Shown here one piece after another: positions 9,201 through 16,987 of a stretch of DNA of 64,000 nt; positions within the stretch are counted from its first letter, which is position 1, and each line of letters starts with the position of its first letter. Location of the stretch: positions 121,328 to 185,327 of IMG/VR virus record IMGVR_UViG_3300027987_000212, one strand, 5' to 3'. Origin of the DNA: a virus. The notes below the pieces were generated by a model. The model had not been told where the DNA came from, ran no database searches, and saw only the letters and a program-made list of their open reading frames with translations. Made by a program: the position numbers and the translations under genes.

Positions 9201-9308
9201 CGCGACTCCCACCACATTCGGCATGAGTGACGGTGTGATTACCGTCGGCGTGACAGTGCGAAAGACTTGAACGACCTGTACGCCAGGACGGGGAAGTTCA
9301 CCAGCCAT
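6207..9308 (-). CDS. Tail sheath protein with inserted repeat modules
   Basis: A 1033-residue protein, much longer than typical sheath proteins. The N-terminus (PRPGVQVVQVFRTVTPT) and the C-terminal third, ending with GRFNITQGFLDSVGT and a final beta strand (NYLRLTLVI), fit contractile sheath proteins. Between residues about 95 and 470 lie three related beta modules marked by LSQI(N/D)A followed by a G-rich LTSxDxG strand and an I-x-GTAL-x-x-L motif. These look like surface domains inserted in the sheath core. Transcribed with the tube gene. Sheath subunits contract to drive the tube into the cell. Confidence 0.85.
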   Translation of the reverse strand: MAGELPRPGVQVVQVFRTVTPTVITPSLMPNVVGVAKQVVPLSVSDGAGGSLLNADALVQLPAFFVAKAASGSPTPVYGGLDGLVLAVQFNNGTEVSVTFSDTLGGGLTPSTVVSQIQAAFLAAGVTAGLAELVGDGTTQWQLRTVGVGDFQSIYITATTSPAVLAAFGIGIGHTYAGLGAYNQYDVLIPQAAFPDPRGNLDELGIEQDSIRVFFALGSGTDIREAMRDSAFLRNGTVDDPAVVTGSVDLATLTLPGDLDTLTVVLSVGGGANQTVTFATPANPAAVLSQIDAQTTGLVASQTGGGLLVLTSDDVGSDASIEIVSGTALSVLGLTVGVYAGVSIAVIDDGDGNSLSPILKFVGEDFTATPTAAVVTATDPATNPADGATLIISDGQQVQTIVFAGVAAFADILSQINAVVGTAAGGRITASDAGSSTLRLTHSDTGTDSVIQILGGTALANLDPNVSPTLIAGFYRGVPNKPVAGDEVWIDGVYVGNVSAVAPGGVVTNLKLDKQLALDLGYGRDFFIIAKNLPTTGRPDPDLVITAAGAALLKAEQLRDTRGARVDVSAPMYVSYTAVRRDVTAIAKNPGLLIFDNTTELEEALSPIDSSNPLALGLFFALVNGPGIQVTGLGVDEVSSDAPYGTADAFTRAAGYLEGQEVYATTPLTHDATVHQVWKAHAEAMSEPEARGERVAIVNLEFPTTKLDTLVASGAAGDSVSTTVFNTQIANMAALLLNAGISPVGTIPVSAGLYLDIGSDAKRYSISALSGANVTIRTSFASGENDDGYYSTTAFTGTLIQEPFSVKVRGAALLSPTGVPDNNGVASTVAATGLAYGSRRLWMTVPDQCAATINGLETLLPGFYMCAGIAGLIGAQPPQQSFTNFPMAGFTRVIGSNTRFSERQMNIMAGGGAYIIVQDAPSAPLVSRHALTTNLTSIETRTDSITKVVDFTAKVLRRAVKSYVGRFNITQGFLDSVGTVVDGVGGFLIEAGVLTGFSPNNIIQDEDAPDSVLIDVTLAVPYPCNYLRLTLVI

Positions 9309-9337
9309 GTAGAGAGATTCCTTTCACTGCTCTAGAG

Positions 9338-10267
9338 CTACGTACCTGATTCTTTCACGCAGGACCGAACTAAGGGAAGCGCCCTACCGCCCATGCTCGG
9401 CCCGCGCAACCCAGCTCTATGGGGGTACGGGAAACGAACTGTGACTCGTTGCGCAGGATTCAACGGATGCGGCTGCTTGGGAAGAAACACCTCCCTAGTA
9501 CCGGCTGGGTCAGGTGTCGCCCCGTACACATCACTTGCTCCTGGCGCAAACGATGGAGGAAAGCAGTGCTCCTGATGTACTGGGTACTCGTGCGTTGCAG
9601 CCGCGGGCACACCCAGCGACTCAACGGTCTGAAGGTTGGTACTCAGCTGCGTGCGGATGTTCTGCACGATACGCTGACTCAGCGGTGTAGTGGCACTAGT
9701 CCGGTAGAACTGGTAAGGCACCCCCACGGAGGACACGTACCACTCATCACCCGAGTCTTGCTGAATGACGGCACTAGCACTCGAGGGCGGAGAGACTTGT
9801 ACGTTCTGCCCTATTTCGAAGAAGCCTCGCCGCAAGAATTCGTCTCGAAACAACCACACGTGCTCCGCAATCACCCAAGCCAAGTTGTGAGCAACAATGT
9901 CGCTACGCGCACTGACGTTAACCGTGAGCGACCCTGGTACCAGTGATGAGCGCACCTGCCGCCCTGTACGGGGGTCGTAGTGCAGTAAGTCGCCGAGTCC
10001 CATCGAGTAGAACTGCACCGCGCCCATCGTGAGATTGATGGCTGGTCGCGCGTTAACAGACGCCACATTGATGGGATTCTCGTCTCGAATCACTATCTCG
10101 GTAGTCGTCTCATCCTCATCCCAGTGGTAGCAGCCCGGCGGCGCTGTCTGAAAGAGGCCCTGCAAGAACGAGATGACGAGTACCCGTACATGCTGCAGCG
10201 GGGCGTACGCCATACTGCTTTCGGGGTAGCCGTCAGCTGGCGCTACCTCATGAACCCTGAATGGCAC
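9338..10267 (-). CDS. Putative neck/tail-completion virion protein
   Basis: A 309-residue protein. I choose the GTG at 10267 because GGAGG lies seven bases upstream. The longer ATG start at 10330 has none and overlaps more of the previous gene. It is a mixed alpha/beta protein without low complexity except a Pro-rich tail, placed 29 bases before the sheath gene. Genes in this position usually encode neck, tail terminator or sheath-associated proteins. No specific motif supports one of these. Confidence 0.6.
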   Translation of the reverse strand: MPFRVHEVAPADGYPESSMAYAPLQHVRVLVISFLQGLFQTAPPGCYHWDEDETTTEIVIRDENPINVASVNARPAINLTMGAVQFYSMGLGDLLHYDPRTGRQVRSSLVPGSLTVNVSARSDIVAHNLAWVIAEHVWLFRDEFLRRGFFEIGQNVQVSPPSSASAVIQQDSGDEWYVSSVGVPYQFYRTSATTPLSQRIVQNIRTQLSTNLQTVESLGVPAAATHEYPVHQEHCFPPSFAPGASDVYGATPDPAGTREVFLPKQPHPLNPAQRVTVRFPYPHRAGLRGPSMGGRALPLVRSCVKESGT

Positions 10268-10577
10268 GTTGTATCCTCCGCTGCTCTTCCTGCTTCCACA
10301 AAGAATACGCCAAACCAGAGGCCGTGCCAATCACAGGGGCGAGTGTCCGAGCTACCCGTGCCCCTCGAGCAGCTCCTTGCCCGGGGCTGACCTTGGAAAT
10401 GAGGTGCCCCGCGCCGCGTCCGGCAGCAATGCCGGTACCAAATCCTAGCGTACCAAGTCCGATGTGCTTCAGCGCCGTCAAGTACCGACGTCCTTCGGCA
10501 TCCTCACGCTCTTCTGCCGCCTTTTTCGAGAAAGCAGTTGAACGTTCAAAAAACTGAGCAAACGTAGCATGCTTCAC
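10248..10577 (-). CDS. Small Gly-rich virion protein with N-terminal signal-like helix
   Basis: A 109-residue protein. The N-terminus MKHATFAQFFERSTAFSKKA is an amphipathic helix like the capsid-targeting signals of T4 internal proteins. Residues 39-62 are glycine-spaced and hydrophobic (GLGTLGFGTGIAAGRGAG), a glycine-zipper pattern. The 3' end overlaps the next gene's start by 20 bases. I infer an internal or ejected virion protein. Confidence 0.55.
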   Translation of the reverse strand: MKHATFAQFFERSTAFSKKAAEEREDAEGRRYLTALKHIGLGTLGFGTGIAAGRGAGHLISKVSPGQGAARGARVARTLAPVIGTASGLAYSLWKQEEQRRIQRAIQGS

Positions 10578-11482
10578 GACTTCACCTCAGGATAGCTAGT
10601 ACTATACAACTGCAGTACCCCCGGGTACTCCTCATTGGTGAACGATACTAGTGAATGCGGGTTGCTGAAGTTACGCGCAGGAGACAACCACAAGTCCTCA
10701 AGCGCTGCGCCGGGGTCTAGCGGGATGCGATACTCCATGTCGCTATTGGGAATCTTGTGTATCTGAAATTCCTGATGTAGCGGCGCACGCAGTTGCTCAG
10801 TGGCAGAACCCTGCACAACTCGCCACCTGACATTCTCCGGTTCGATGATGAGGTCTCCCGGCTTCAGCGGAGGCCAGTACCCCATCCGCCCCGTCGTATC
10901 ACTTTGCTGGAGAGGCCCCACGCTAGTATGCTGCCGCGCCTTTGGACTTGGGTCTATGGATACCCAAGATTCGATAGGGGTGTAGTAGCCTCGAAAGAAC
11001 CCAGTATCGAAGCAGGACACGCACTGGGTCTTGGTACGTTTCTGCAGGGTCTTACTCCAGCAATCCTGGCATCTCGGACCAAACGTACGGACTGGCAGCA
11101 CCCAACACCGTCGACCGATGAACTCCCGAAAGAGCAAGTTCATCTGCTTACGTATCTCAGTCGCGATGAGGTCCGCATCAGCACCACGGGAAGCGCCCTC
11201 TGAATCCACAGAAAGGCTGTCCCGTTTACGCGTGACACGAACCTTGTAGTACAGCTCGCGCAAGTCATGGTTACCTGGGATAGCCCGGTCCACGAACATG
11301 TACTGGTCTTCTAGCGGTTGCGATACCTCGACGAAGGGCCCTTCTGGTCCTTCAGAGCGCAGTACACGAAACTGGTAGTCGAAAACTTCGCCCGTTGTGT
11401 CGTTCGTCTTCCACGACACCACGTTGAAGTCCACATCCAGTGAGCGTACTGCCAGCTCCGTGACACGCAGGGCCAGTGCCAT
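10574..11482 (-). CDS. Virion protein with FnIII-like N-terminus and zinc knuckle
   Basis: A 302-residue protein. Residues 1-85 read like a fibronectin type III sandwich (SWKTNDTTGEVFDYQFRVLRS ... YYKVRVTR is the strand pattern). Four cysteines, Cys138/141 and Cys154/157, form a CxxC-12-CxxC zinc site followed by DTGFFRGYYTP, a combination I associate with structural proteins of large myoviruses. The rest is beta-rich. Probably a neck or connector component. It abuts its neighbours with 3-4 base gaps or overlaps. Confidence 0.6.
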   Translation of the reverse strand: MALALRVTELAVRSLDVDFNVVSWKTNDTTGEVFDYQFRVLRSEGPEGPFVEVSQPLEDQYMFVDRAIPGNHDLRELYYKVRVTRKRDSLSVDSEGASRGADADLIATEIRKQMNLLFREFIGRRCWVLPVRTFGPRCQDCWSKTLQKRTKTQCVSCFDTGFFRGYYTPIESWVSIDPSPKARQHTSVGPLQQSDTTGRMGYWPPLKPGDLIIEPENVRWRVVQGSATEQLRAPLHQEFQIHKIPNSDMEYRIPLDPGAALEDLWLSPARNFSNPHSLVSFTNEEYPGVLQLYSTSYPEVKS

Positions 11483-11484
11483 GG

Positions 11485-12291
11485 TCAGCTCGTGGCACGC
11501 CCCGCGAGGAGCCCTGCACCGAGCCCAGCCGCCCCCGTAGCCACCGCAGGATGCTTGGCAGCGAACTGCAACGCTGAGCGGCCCGCAGTCTGCAGACCAG
11601 CACCCATACCTCCACGCTGGAAAGCGGCTGTGGTACGCCCAACTCCCTTCGCAAGAGTGCCTCCGGCGCCCTGCAGCCCTGTCTTTGCTGCACCCAACAG
11701 CCCCTTGGCTAGAGCCGCGGTAAAGGCCTCCTTGTGTTGAGCCTCCTTGACCGCCGCCGAAAAGCGCGCGCGGACCTCCGCTTCCTTGTTACCCGCCTGT
11801 GGTTGCTGCGGGGGCGGAGGGGCAACTGAGGGGTCGGGAACGGTGACAGGCTCTTCGTCATCCTCGCCGCCTTCCTCGCCTTCCTCGTCCTCGGGCGCGC
11901 CGCCCTCCTCCAACGCAGCCAGCTCGAGTTCGAGCAGTTTGCGGCGCACGCACAAGTCATTACGCTGAAGGTCGCGTTTCTCCCAGTCATCGTGCTGCCG
12001 AAGCTGCTGTTCCTGCTGGCGACGCGCATGCCGCATAGCGTTCTCTTCCATGGTCAGCGCCAGCTCCTCTCGAGCAAGTGCGTACGCCTGGTCGAACAGC
12101 TCCGTACCCTTGAACTTCTCGAGCCATTCCGTATCTTCCCCGCCACCGTAGGCCAGCTTCTCCTGGCCCGTTGCCAACTCGTACAGAATGTCCTGCGGTA
12201 GCTGCGCCAACCGCGCGTTGAGGGTGGTACGTGCCTCCGCCAGCTTACATTGGCCGTAGGACGCTTCCAAGAATTGGTCCAACATGGTCAC
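11485..12291 (-). CDS. Putative internal virion protein with targeting-like N-terminus
   Basis: A 268-residue protein. The N-terminus (MTMLDQFLEASYGQCKLAEA) closely matches that of the gene at 22746. The middle is a long charged helix, then an acidic run (GGAPEDEEGEEGGEDDEEP) and a Pro/Gln linker. The last 80 residues are glycine-zipper-like (GAAGLGAGLLAGRA). This layout, signal plus helix plus acidic spacer plus membrane-active tail, suggests a head-packaged protein that may be cut by the maturation protease and ejected. Function is inference. Confidence 0.6.
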   Translation of the reverse strand: MTMLDQFLEASYGQCKLAEARTTLNARLAQLPQDILYELATGQEKLAYGGGEDTEWLEKFKGTELFDQAYALAREELALTMEENAMRHARRQQEQQLRQHDDWEKRDLQRNDLCVRRKLLELELAALEEGGAPEDEEGEEGGEDDEEPVTVPDPSVAPPPPQQPQAGNKEAEVRARFSAAVKEAQHKEAFTAALAKGLLGAAKTGLQGAGGTLAKGVGRTTAAFQRGGMGAGLQTAGRSALQFAAKHPAVATGAAGLGAGLLAGRATS

Positions 12292-14138
12292 CTCCGAAGG
12301 GCGTCAACGCCCTGTTTCAAACGCTTCACCGCAGCCATCAGCTCCGGCCCTGACGTAGCCATCGTAACGCCTCCAGCCAGTCCTCCCAAAATTGCAGCGC
12401 GACGGGGGTTGGTTTCCGCACGTTCAGCCGGACGTAGTGCCCTGTACGTTCGGGCTAGCTCCTTGGTCGTCTTTTCGTCCCCCGGCTCGCGCTTTTCTGC
12501 GAGGCGCCCCGCATGCTCCCGCAGTCCAGGGGCCTTCTTGCCAGCGAGGAGCGCCCCGCCCGCGCCGAGCAGGGCTCCACCGGCCGCCCACGGCGCCCGC
12601 GCCTTCACCGCTGCTGCCGCACTACCCTGCTTGGTCGCAAGTTCGCCGCCGGCCGCCGCCACCGGCCGCGCCGACCCCGGCCCGCTGCCCGCAACAGCCC
12701 CACCGGGAGTATTCGGACCCCCGACACCCTCCGTCGGCGCGCTCGCCCCGCCTTGCGCATCTGGCGCCTCTCCTGCTGCCCCTTCCATGTTGGGGTCACC
12801 CAAAGCAGCGTCGGGCATGGGCGACGCCAACTGCACCGGGTCCTGTGCAGCCAGCTGCAGCATGGCCTGCCGCATCTTCTCGGTACCGATACGCAAGTTG
12901 GCAATCTCCCGCGCTTGCTCGGTCGACGACATGTTAGCCTCGAGCGCTTGTTGGGTGCGCTCCTGCACTTCACCCCCCAACTGGTCTGCCTGCTGCTGCG
13001 TCTGCGACAACTGCGCCTGCGCATCTTGCATGGCCTGCGTGGCCTCACGCATCTTCTGCCGGTAGAACGCTGCCTCGTTCTGCCCTTGAATCTCTCGTGC
13101 CTGGCTCTCCTGCTCGAGGTACGCCGCAGGGTCCGAGCCGAACGCCACCTTCACCGAAGCATTCTTCCGAATATCCACCTCGGTGCCCAGCTCCTTACCC
13201 GCCTTGTTTCCCACTAGGTACCCGATACCCGCACCTATGGAGGGGCCCATCGGATGCTTCAAGTACTTGTTGCCGAGTAGGTACCCACCGGCAGCCCCAA
13301 GGGCACCCCCGGCAGTTGCCCCGAGTCGCTCACCGCGACGACCCTTCTCCCTATGTGCTTCTGCGGACAAGTTGGCGATAGCTCGTTCGCGACCCTTCTC
13401 TCTGGCCGCCGCATCTTCCGAGCCACGCTTCTCACGCAACTTGTCCGCAGTCAGACAAAAGGCGAACTTCTGCCGCAGCAAAGCGACTTTCTCCTCAGGT
13501 AGCCCAGTCGACTCTTCCGCAGCACCTTCCGGCACTTCCTCAGGTATCTCCTGAGGTATGGTGGGAACAAGCGAACCTTGCGACGCCCCCTGCGGCATCA
13601 TCTGCCACATCTCATCCAAGTGATGTTGGTCCTTGAGCATGTGCTCCTCGATACCAACACGCATTGGGTTGTCTTCGCCGACCATCTCCCGCAGCTCACG
13701 CTGGACAAGGATGCCCTCCTGCTCTGCTCGAGCCAGGATGTTGAAGATGGTGATGGGCTCACTTGCCGGCGGGGGTACCTCCACATCCTCGTAGTGCACC
13801 GGCCCTCCAAGGGCAGCCGCACGCTTCAAGTAGTACTCGAAGCCCTCACGTTCATCCTCAGCGTGTTCGTAGAACTCAGTCTTGGTGGCGCGCCAACCCT
13901 CGCCTTTCAAGCTTTGCGCGTATGTGTAGTACGCAAGCATGAGGCGAGCCTTGGCAGTAATCACCTGCTTCAACTTGTCGAGAAGCTCGACCGCCGAAAC
14001 AGCGAAGCGTCCCTCCATCACGCCTTCCTGGTCAGGTGGGTCTGTCCATGAGGCGGTCTTCATCTTGGTGAAGAAAGCCGCACCCGCCGCAAAAGGGATA
14101 GCCCGCGTGCCAACTAGCGCCCGTGCAAACTTGTCCAT
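12288..14138 (-). CDS. Ferritin-like domain fused to glycine-zipper virion protein
   Basis: A 616-residue protein. Residues about 48-182 form four helices with the spacing and flavour of a bacterioferritin/Dps-like bundle: EFYEHAEDEREGF, ILARAEQEGILVQREL and EEHMLKDQHHLDEM. Compared with true ferritins, the helix A glutamate aligns with Lys, the helix B histidine of ExxH with Gly, and helix D has Asp for Glu, so iron binding may be reduced or lost. Residues 272-317 hold two glycine zippers, 340-430 a Gln-rich coiled coil, 430-510 a Pro/Gly linker, and 517-534 and about 588-600 further zippers. Probably an internal or ejected virion protein. Confidence 0.6.
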   Translation of the reverse strand: MDKFARALVGTRAIPFAAGAAFFTKMKTASWTDPPDQEGVMEGRFAVSAVELLDKLKQVITAKARLMLAYYTYAQSLKGEGWRATKTEFYEHAEDEREGFEYYLKRAAALGGPVHYEDVEVPPPASEPITIFNILARAEQEGILVQRELREMVGEDNPMRVGIEEHMLKDQHHLDEMWQMMPQGASQGSLVPTIPQEIPEEVPEGAAEESTGLPEEKVALLRQKFAFCLTADKLREKRGSEDAAAREKGRERAIANLSAEAHREKGRRGERLGATAGGALGAAGGYLLGNKYLKHPMGPSIGAGIGYLVGNKAGKELGTEVDIRKNASVKVAFGSDPAAYLEQESQAREIQGQNEAAFYRQKMREATQAMQDAQAQLSQTQQQADQLGGEVQERTQQALEANMSSTEQAREIANLRIGTEKMRQAMLQLAAQDPVQLASPMPDAALGDPNMEGAAGEAPDAQGGASAPTEGVGGPNTPGGAVAGSGPGSARPVAAAGGELATKQGSAAAAVKARAPWAAGGALLGAGGALLAGKKAPGLREHAGRLAEKREPGDEKTTKELARTYRALRPAERAETNPRRAAILGGLAGGVTMATSGPELMAAVKRLKQGVDALRR

Positions 14139-14139
14139 G

Positions 14140-14607
14140 TTACGCGTTCTCCACTACTACCAGGTAGCTGCCAGGAGTCTCGACTACGATTTGAATGAAA
14201 CGAGGAGCGGTGCCCGAAGGGGCGTTGTACACCACGCCCACCTCATTTACTTGGTCCCCGAACCCTAGTAATGCATTGGCTGTACCATCCTTTGAGATGG
14301 TGACCCCACCTGAGACGGTAGTCTCATGCAGCGCAATGTGCCCCTCGTGAACGTGCGCATCGACGCCAGTCGTCTGTGCCTCAATTTGAGCTAGTACCTG
14401 CGCTATCGTCAGCGGTACCTGCGCGCCCCCGCTGTTGAACGTCACTGTGTTCGCATTGGGGGCCAAGAAAATCAGCGTCTTGTTGTGCAAGTACAGCGAA
14501 CTCGGCCGTGCGGTGAGGTCTACCCCACTCACGATGCCACCGTTCAGGAAGTGATTGACGCCATTGATGCCGCCAAGCCTACGCAGATACAACTTCGCCT
14601 GTGCCAT
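14140..14607 (-). CDS. Virion protein carrying the sheath-type repeat module
   Basis: A 155-residue protein. Residues about 50-140 repeat the module found three times in the tail sheath, with VLAQIEAQTTG here against VLSQIDAQTTG there. The DNA is also alike: the 15-mer GCCAGTCGTCTGTGC occurs at 14365 and at 8418. This points to a duplication of one domain between the two genes. The protein is likely a surface or decoration component. Confidence 0.6.
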   Translation of the reverse strand: MAQAKLYLRRLGGINGVNHFLNGGIVSGVDLTARPSSLYLHNKTLIFLAPNANTVTFNSGGAQVPLTIAQVLAQIEAQTTGVDAHVHEGHIALHETTVSGGVTISKDGTANALLGFGDQVNEVGVVYNAPSGTAPRFIQIVVETPGSYLVVVENA

Positions 14608-14613
14608 GTGACC

Positions 14614-15117
14614 TCAGTAACTCAAGTAGGTGGCGTTGATTGCCCAGAGCTCGGAGTGCACACCACTAGCCCCCGAGTCCAGTAACTGACTGATGTTCAA
14701 ACTCACCTTCACCTGCGTCAGCCGTTGTTCAATGAAAGAACGAAAGTACTGCAGCCAGTTCATGATGAGCGGCGTCTTGTCGTTCACGCCCACGTTCAAC
14801 CCGCCATTGGAGTAGTTGATGTGATTGCGTGTTTGCAGTAAGCCAACAGACTCCAGCACGCCTACTGTTACCATACGCAACAGAAGTGCGTGCTGGTTCA
14901 ACTGCAGTAGGTCGTCGAGGCTGAGCCTAGTGAAATGTGGCGTGCCATTGAACCACGCAACAGCATCAAGCACCGCCCACGCGAGGAACCGGTCTGAAGA
15001 CTCCACGCCAGCCAGCAGCCGGTTCAACTCGGGGTGGTCCCGCAGGTAAGCGCGCACGACTGGTACGAAGGCCTTCATCGTAGGCGACATCCCTACCAGT
15101 GTTTCCAGCTCAGCCAT
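14614..15117 (-). CDS. Putative head-tail connector or neck protein
   Basis: A 167-residue, largely helical protein without low complexity (VVRAYLRDHPELNRLLAG ... SLDDLLQLNQHALLLRM). Its size, composition and place between the capsid and sheath genes suit an adaptor or neck protein. No conserved motif allows a firm assignment. Confidence 0.55.
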   Translation of the reverse strand: MAELETLVGMSPTMKAFVPVVRAYLRDHPELNRLLAGVESSDRFLAWAVLDAVAWFNGTPHFTRLSLDDLLQLNQHALLLRMVTVGVLESVGLLQTRNHINYSNGGLNVGVNDKTPLIMNWLQYFRSFIEQRLTQVKVSLNISQLLDSGASGVHSELWAINATYLSY

Positions 15118-15119
15118 GC

Positions 15120-15545
15120 CTACCTCCGGGACTTCTTACCTCTGGACGCCCTTCTCGCATCCTCAGGTGAGGCCTCTGCCTCCTTGGGCGCGTCACCCTC
15201 TTCTACCTCCGGGAGTACCGGGGTGTCCAACGCGGTTTGCGCAGGAGCCGATTCCTCCAAAAGGCCTTCCTCCTCGGGCGGGGGAGGCGCGCGCGGCGGG
15301 GGAGGCGGAGGAGACGGCTGAGTTGGCGTGCGTGGACGATACCAACTCGGCAGCTCCCCCTCCACGAGTACACCACGACACGCCCAGTAGTCGATGTCCG
15401 CTGCCACCCCTGCCCTGTCCTGCACCTGAACGGTACATCCCGGGGCCACAGGCATCCCGCCGACACGAACAGACGCTCCGACTAAACCAGCCTGGCGTAG
15501 TCGAGCTGTTTCGACATCGGCGATGTTTGTGACCGTACGCCTCAC
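15120..15545 (-). CDS. Proline-rich hypothetical virion protein
   Basis: A 141-residue protein. Residues 1-70 look folded (VGGMPVAPGCTVQVQDRAG, perhaps a small beta barrel), residues 72-92 are almost pure Pro with Arg, and the rest is acidic with a basic end (RRASRGKKSRR). It overlaps the previous gene by four bases. The folded part followed by a disordered tail suggests a minor structural protein. Confidence 0.55.
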   Translation of the reverse strand: MRRTVTNIADVETARLRQAGLVGASVRVGGMPVAPGCTVQVQDRAGVAADIDYWACRGVLVEGELPSWYRPRTPTQPSPPPPPPRAPPPPEEEGLLEESAPAQTALDTPVLPEVEEGDAPKEAEASPEDARRASRGKKSRR

Positions 15546-16192
15546 CGACTCTTACCCTTCCCACCTTTGCCCGTCGGAGGCCGAGCAACTGGCGCGGGCG
15601 GGGCCAACGGCGAGGGTGTGGGAGCAGCAGCAGCAGCAGCAGCAGCAGCCTCCGCGGAAGCGGGAGCCTCCGCACTCTCTTCTTCGACGGCAGCAGCCTC
15701 CGCACTATCGCGGGTGCCCTCCTCCAGACTATCGGAGACCGACGCATTTTCTTCGGCAGCCTCCGACGTTTCCTCCAAGGTTGGCTTGAGCAAGTCCGGC
15801 AACTCCCCGCGCGCATGTACCGACGGCTCGATTCCAGCATTCGGGGAAGCTGTCGCCGGGCGGACTGGGTTCACGTCGTTGTTGGCATCGTCCAGGGGGA
15901 AGTTCGGGTTTACCTCGGCTGGAGGTGGTGCCGCTATGGACACCCTCAACGACTTGAGGTCGACCACGGCGCCAGCCGGCGTGCGCACCTCGAGCGCACC
16001 GGCTTCGATGGCGGCATTCAACATGTCGAAGTTGGCTTCCAAGAATGCGCGGTCGACCCGCTTTGGGCGCCCCCGCTTGACCGAGAGCTCACCCACCCGT
16101 TGATGCAGCCGAGCTCGGGTAGGCTGAGCCGTTCGAACAGACTTGGTACGCTTGCTGCGTACCGTGTTGTGCAGGTAGTAGATGGCTGACAT
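15542..16192 (-). CDS. Hypothetical protein with polyalanine tract
   Basis: A 216-residue protein. Residues 1-80 are basic and folded-looking (RGRPKRVDRAFLEANFDML, then VRTPAGAVVDL). The rest is acidic and disordered and includes a polyalanine run encoded by nine repeated triplets. It starts nine bases after the frameshifted gene and lies in the capsid operon. A role in head assembly is possible. No family recognised. Confidence 0.55.
   Translation of the reverse strand: MSAIYYLHNTVRSKRTKSVRTAQPTRARLHQRVGELSVKRGRPKRVDRAFLEANFDMLNAAIEAGALEVRTPAGAVVDLKSLRVSIAAPPPAEVNPNFPLDDANNDVNPVRPATASPNAGIEPSVHARGELPDLLKPTLEETSEAAEENASVSDSLEEGTRDSAEAAAVEEESAEAPASAEAAAAAAAAAPTPSPLAPPAPVARPPTGKGGKGKSR
15623..15649. 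repeat. (AGC)9 trinucleotide repeat
   Basis: Nine perfect AGC units on the plus strand encode alanines on the minus strand in the gene at 15542. Uninterrupted triplet repeats of this length are rare in phage genomes and are likely to vary in length by slippage. Confidence 0.85.
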
Positions 16193-16200
16193 CAGCTACC

Positions 16201-16889
16201 TCAGGTGTTCGCAGAAGCGTCGTATTCGTAGAAGAGGGCGTAGTCCCGCGTGTCGTTGGGGGCATTGGCCGGCGTGTACGTTCCGTGCGGGCCTTGCGTT
16301 GCTGCGTCCGCAAAGGCACCAGTGGTGACACCTCTAGAAGGACTGCTGCAAGACCCGCCCGAGACAAGAGGGGCTTGCCCAGGCCAATCCGAGCGCCGAA
16401 GCCAATGGTCAACGCACCGCCCGTACCGCCTTGCGCGGGGATGTCGACCTGCTCCACCGAAGCGAAGGCCTTCAACCCTGCGTCGGTGACACCGCCACCG
16501 TCCGTCAGCGTGATGTTCTCGGTCAGGGCATCTCCGTTGATGTCCGTACCCGTAACGACTACGACCACCGCGTCGATGTCCGCGTGTGTCGTGGTCGTGA
16601 TGGTGATGTTGCGTGGAGGACTGATAGCGCCTGCGCCGATGACGCCGTTCAGAGCAGCCCCCGAGTAGCTCACTGGCGAAGCCGAGGAAGCGATGGAAGT
16701 CTTGATGGCATCGACATCGGCGACGGGGACGTTGGTGAACTCCTCCACGGCAACAGCTGCGTTGGCCGCGAAGTCGCGTTTGATGTCTGCGCGAAGGTCT
16801 GCCACCTCCGCTTGAATACCGCCGCTGCCGCGCAGCAAGTGCTGTTTGACCGCATTCTGCGAACTGAACTGACCAGAACCGAGACTCAT
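16201..16889 (-). CDS. Virion structural protein, reading frame broken by a -1 shift
   Basis: The frame starting at 16889 (MSLGSGQFSSQNAVKQHLL) encodes a clear beta-sandwich structural protein through about base 16336, with repeated strands (NITITTTTHADIDAVVVVV, GGALTIGFGARIGLGK). The expected C-terminus, GVTTGAFADAATQGPHGTYT onward to DYALFYEYDAS, is in the neighbouring frame and stops at 16201, just before the next gene. Unshifted reading gives an unnatural basic tail running to 16089 over the next gene. A -1 slip or a missing base near CTTCTAGAGGTG restores about 229 residues. It directly follows MCP, so it is probably an abundant head protein. Confidence 0.6.
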
Positions 16890-16911
16890 GATGACGTAAC
16901 TCCTTGTCCTT

Positions 16912-16952
16912 CAAAAACAGAAAGGGCGCCGGGCCAACCGGCTCCGACGCCC
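16912..16952 (-). terminator. Intrinsic terminator after the major capsid gene
   Basis: On the minus strand GGGCG ... CGCCC closes a long GC-rich hairpin (with one bulge and one mismatch) around a GGTT loop and is followed by TTTCTGTTTTT. It lies between the capsid stop (16988) and the next start (16889), so it can end or attenuate capsid transcripts. Confidence 0.7.
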
Positions 16953-16987
16953 AATCCAAACCAGAATACCGACCCGGTACTGAAGCG

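Noticed and set aside
12392-13381. Several long plus-strand frames over the ferritin-like gene
   Set aside because: They are low-complexity shadows of a GC-rich minus-strand gene and have no ribosome sites or sensible domains.
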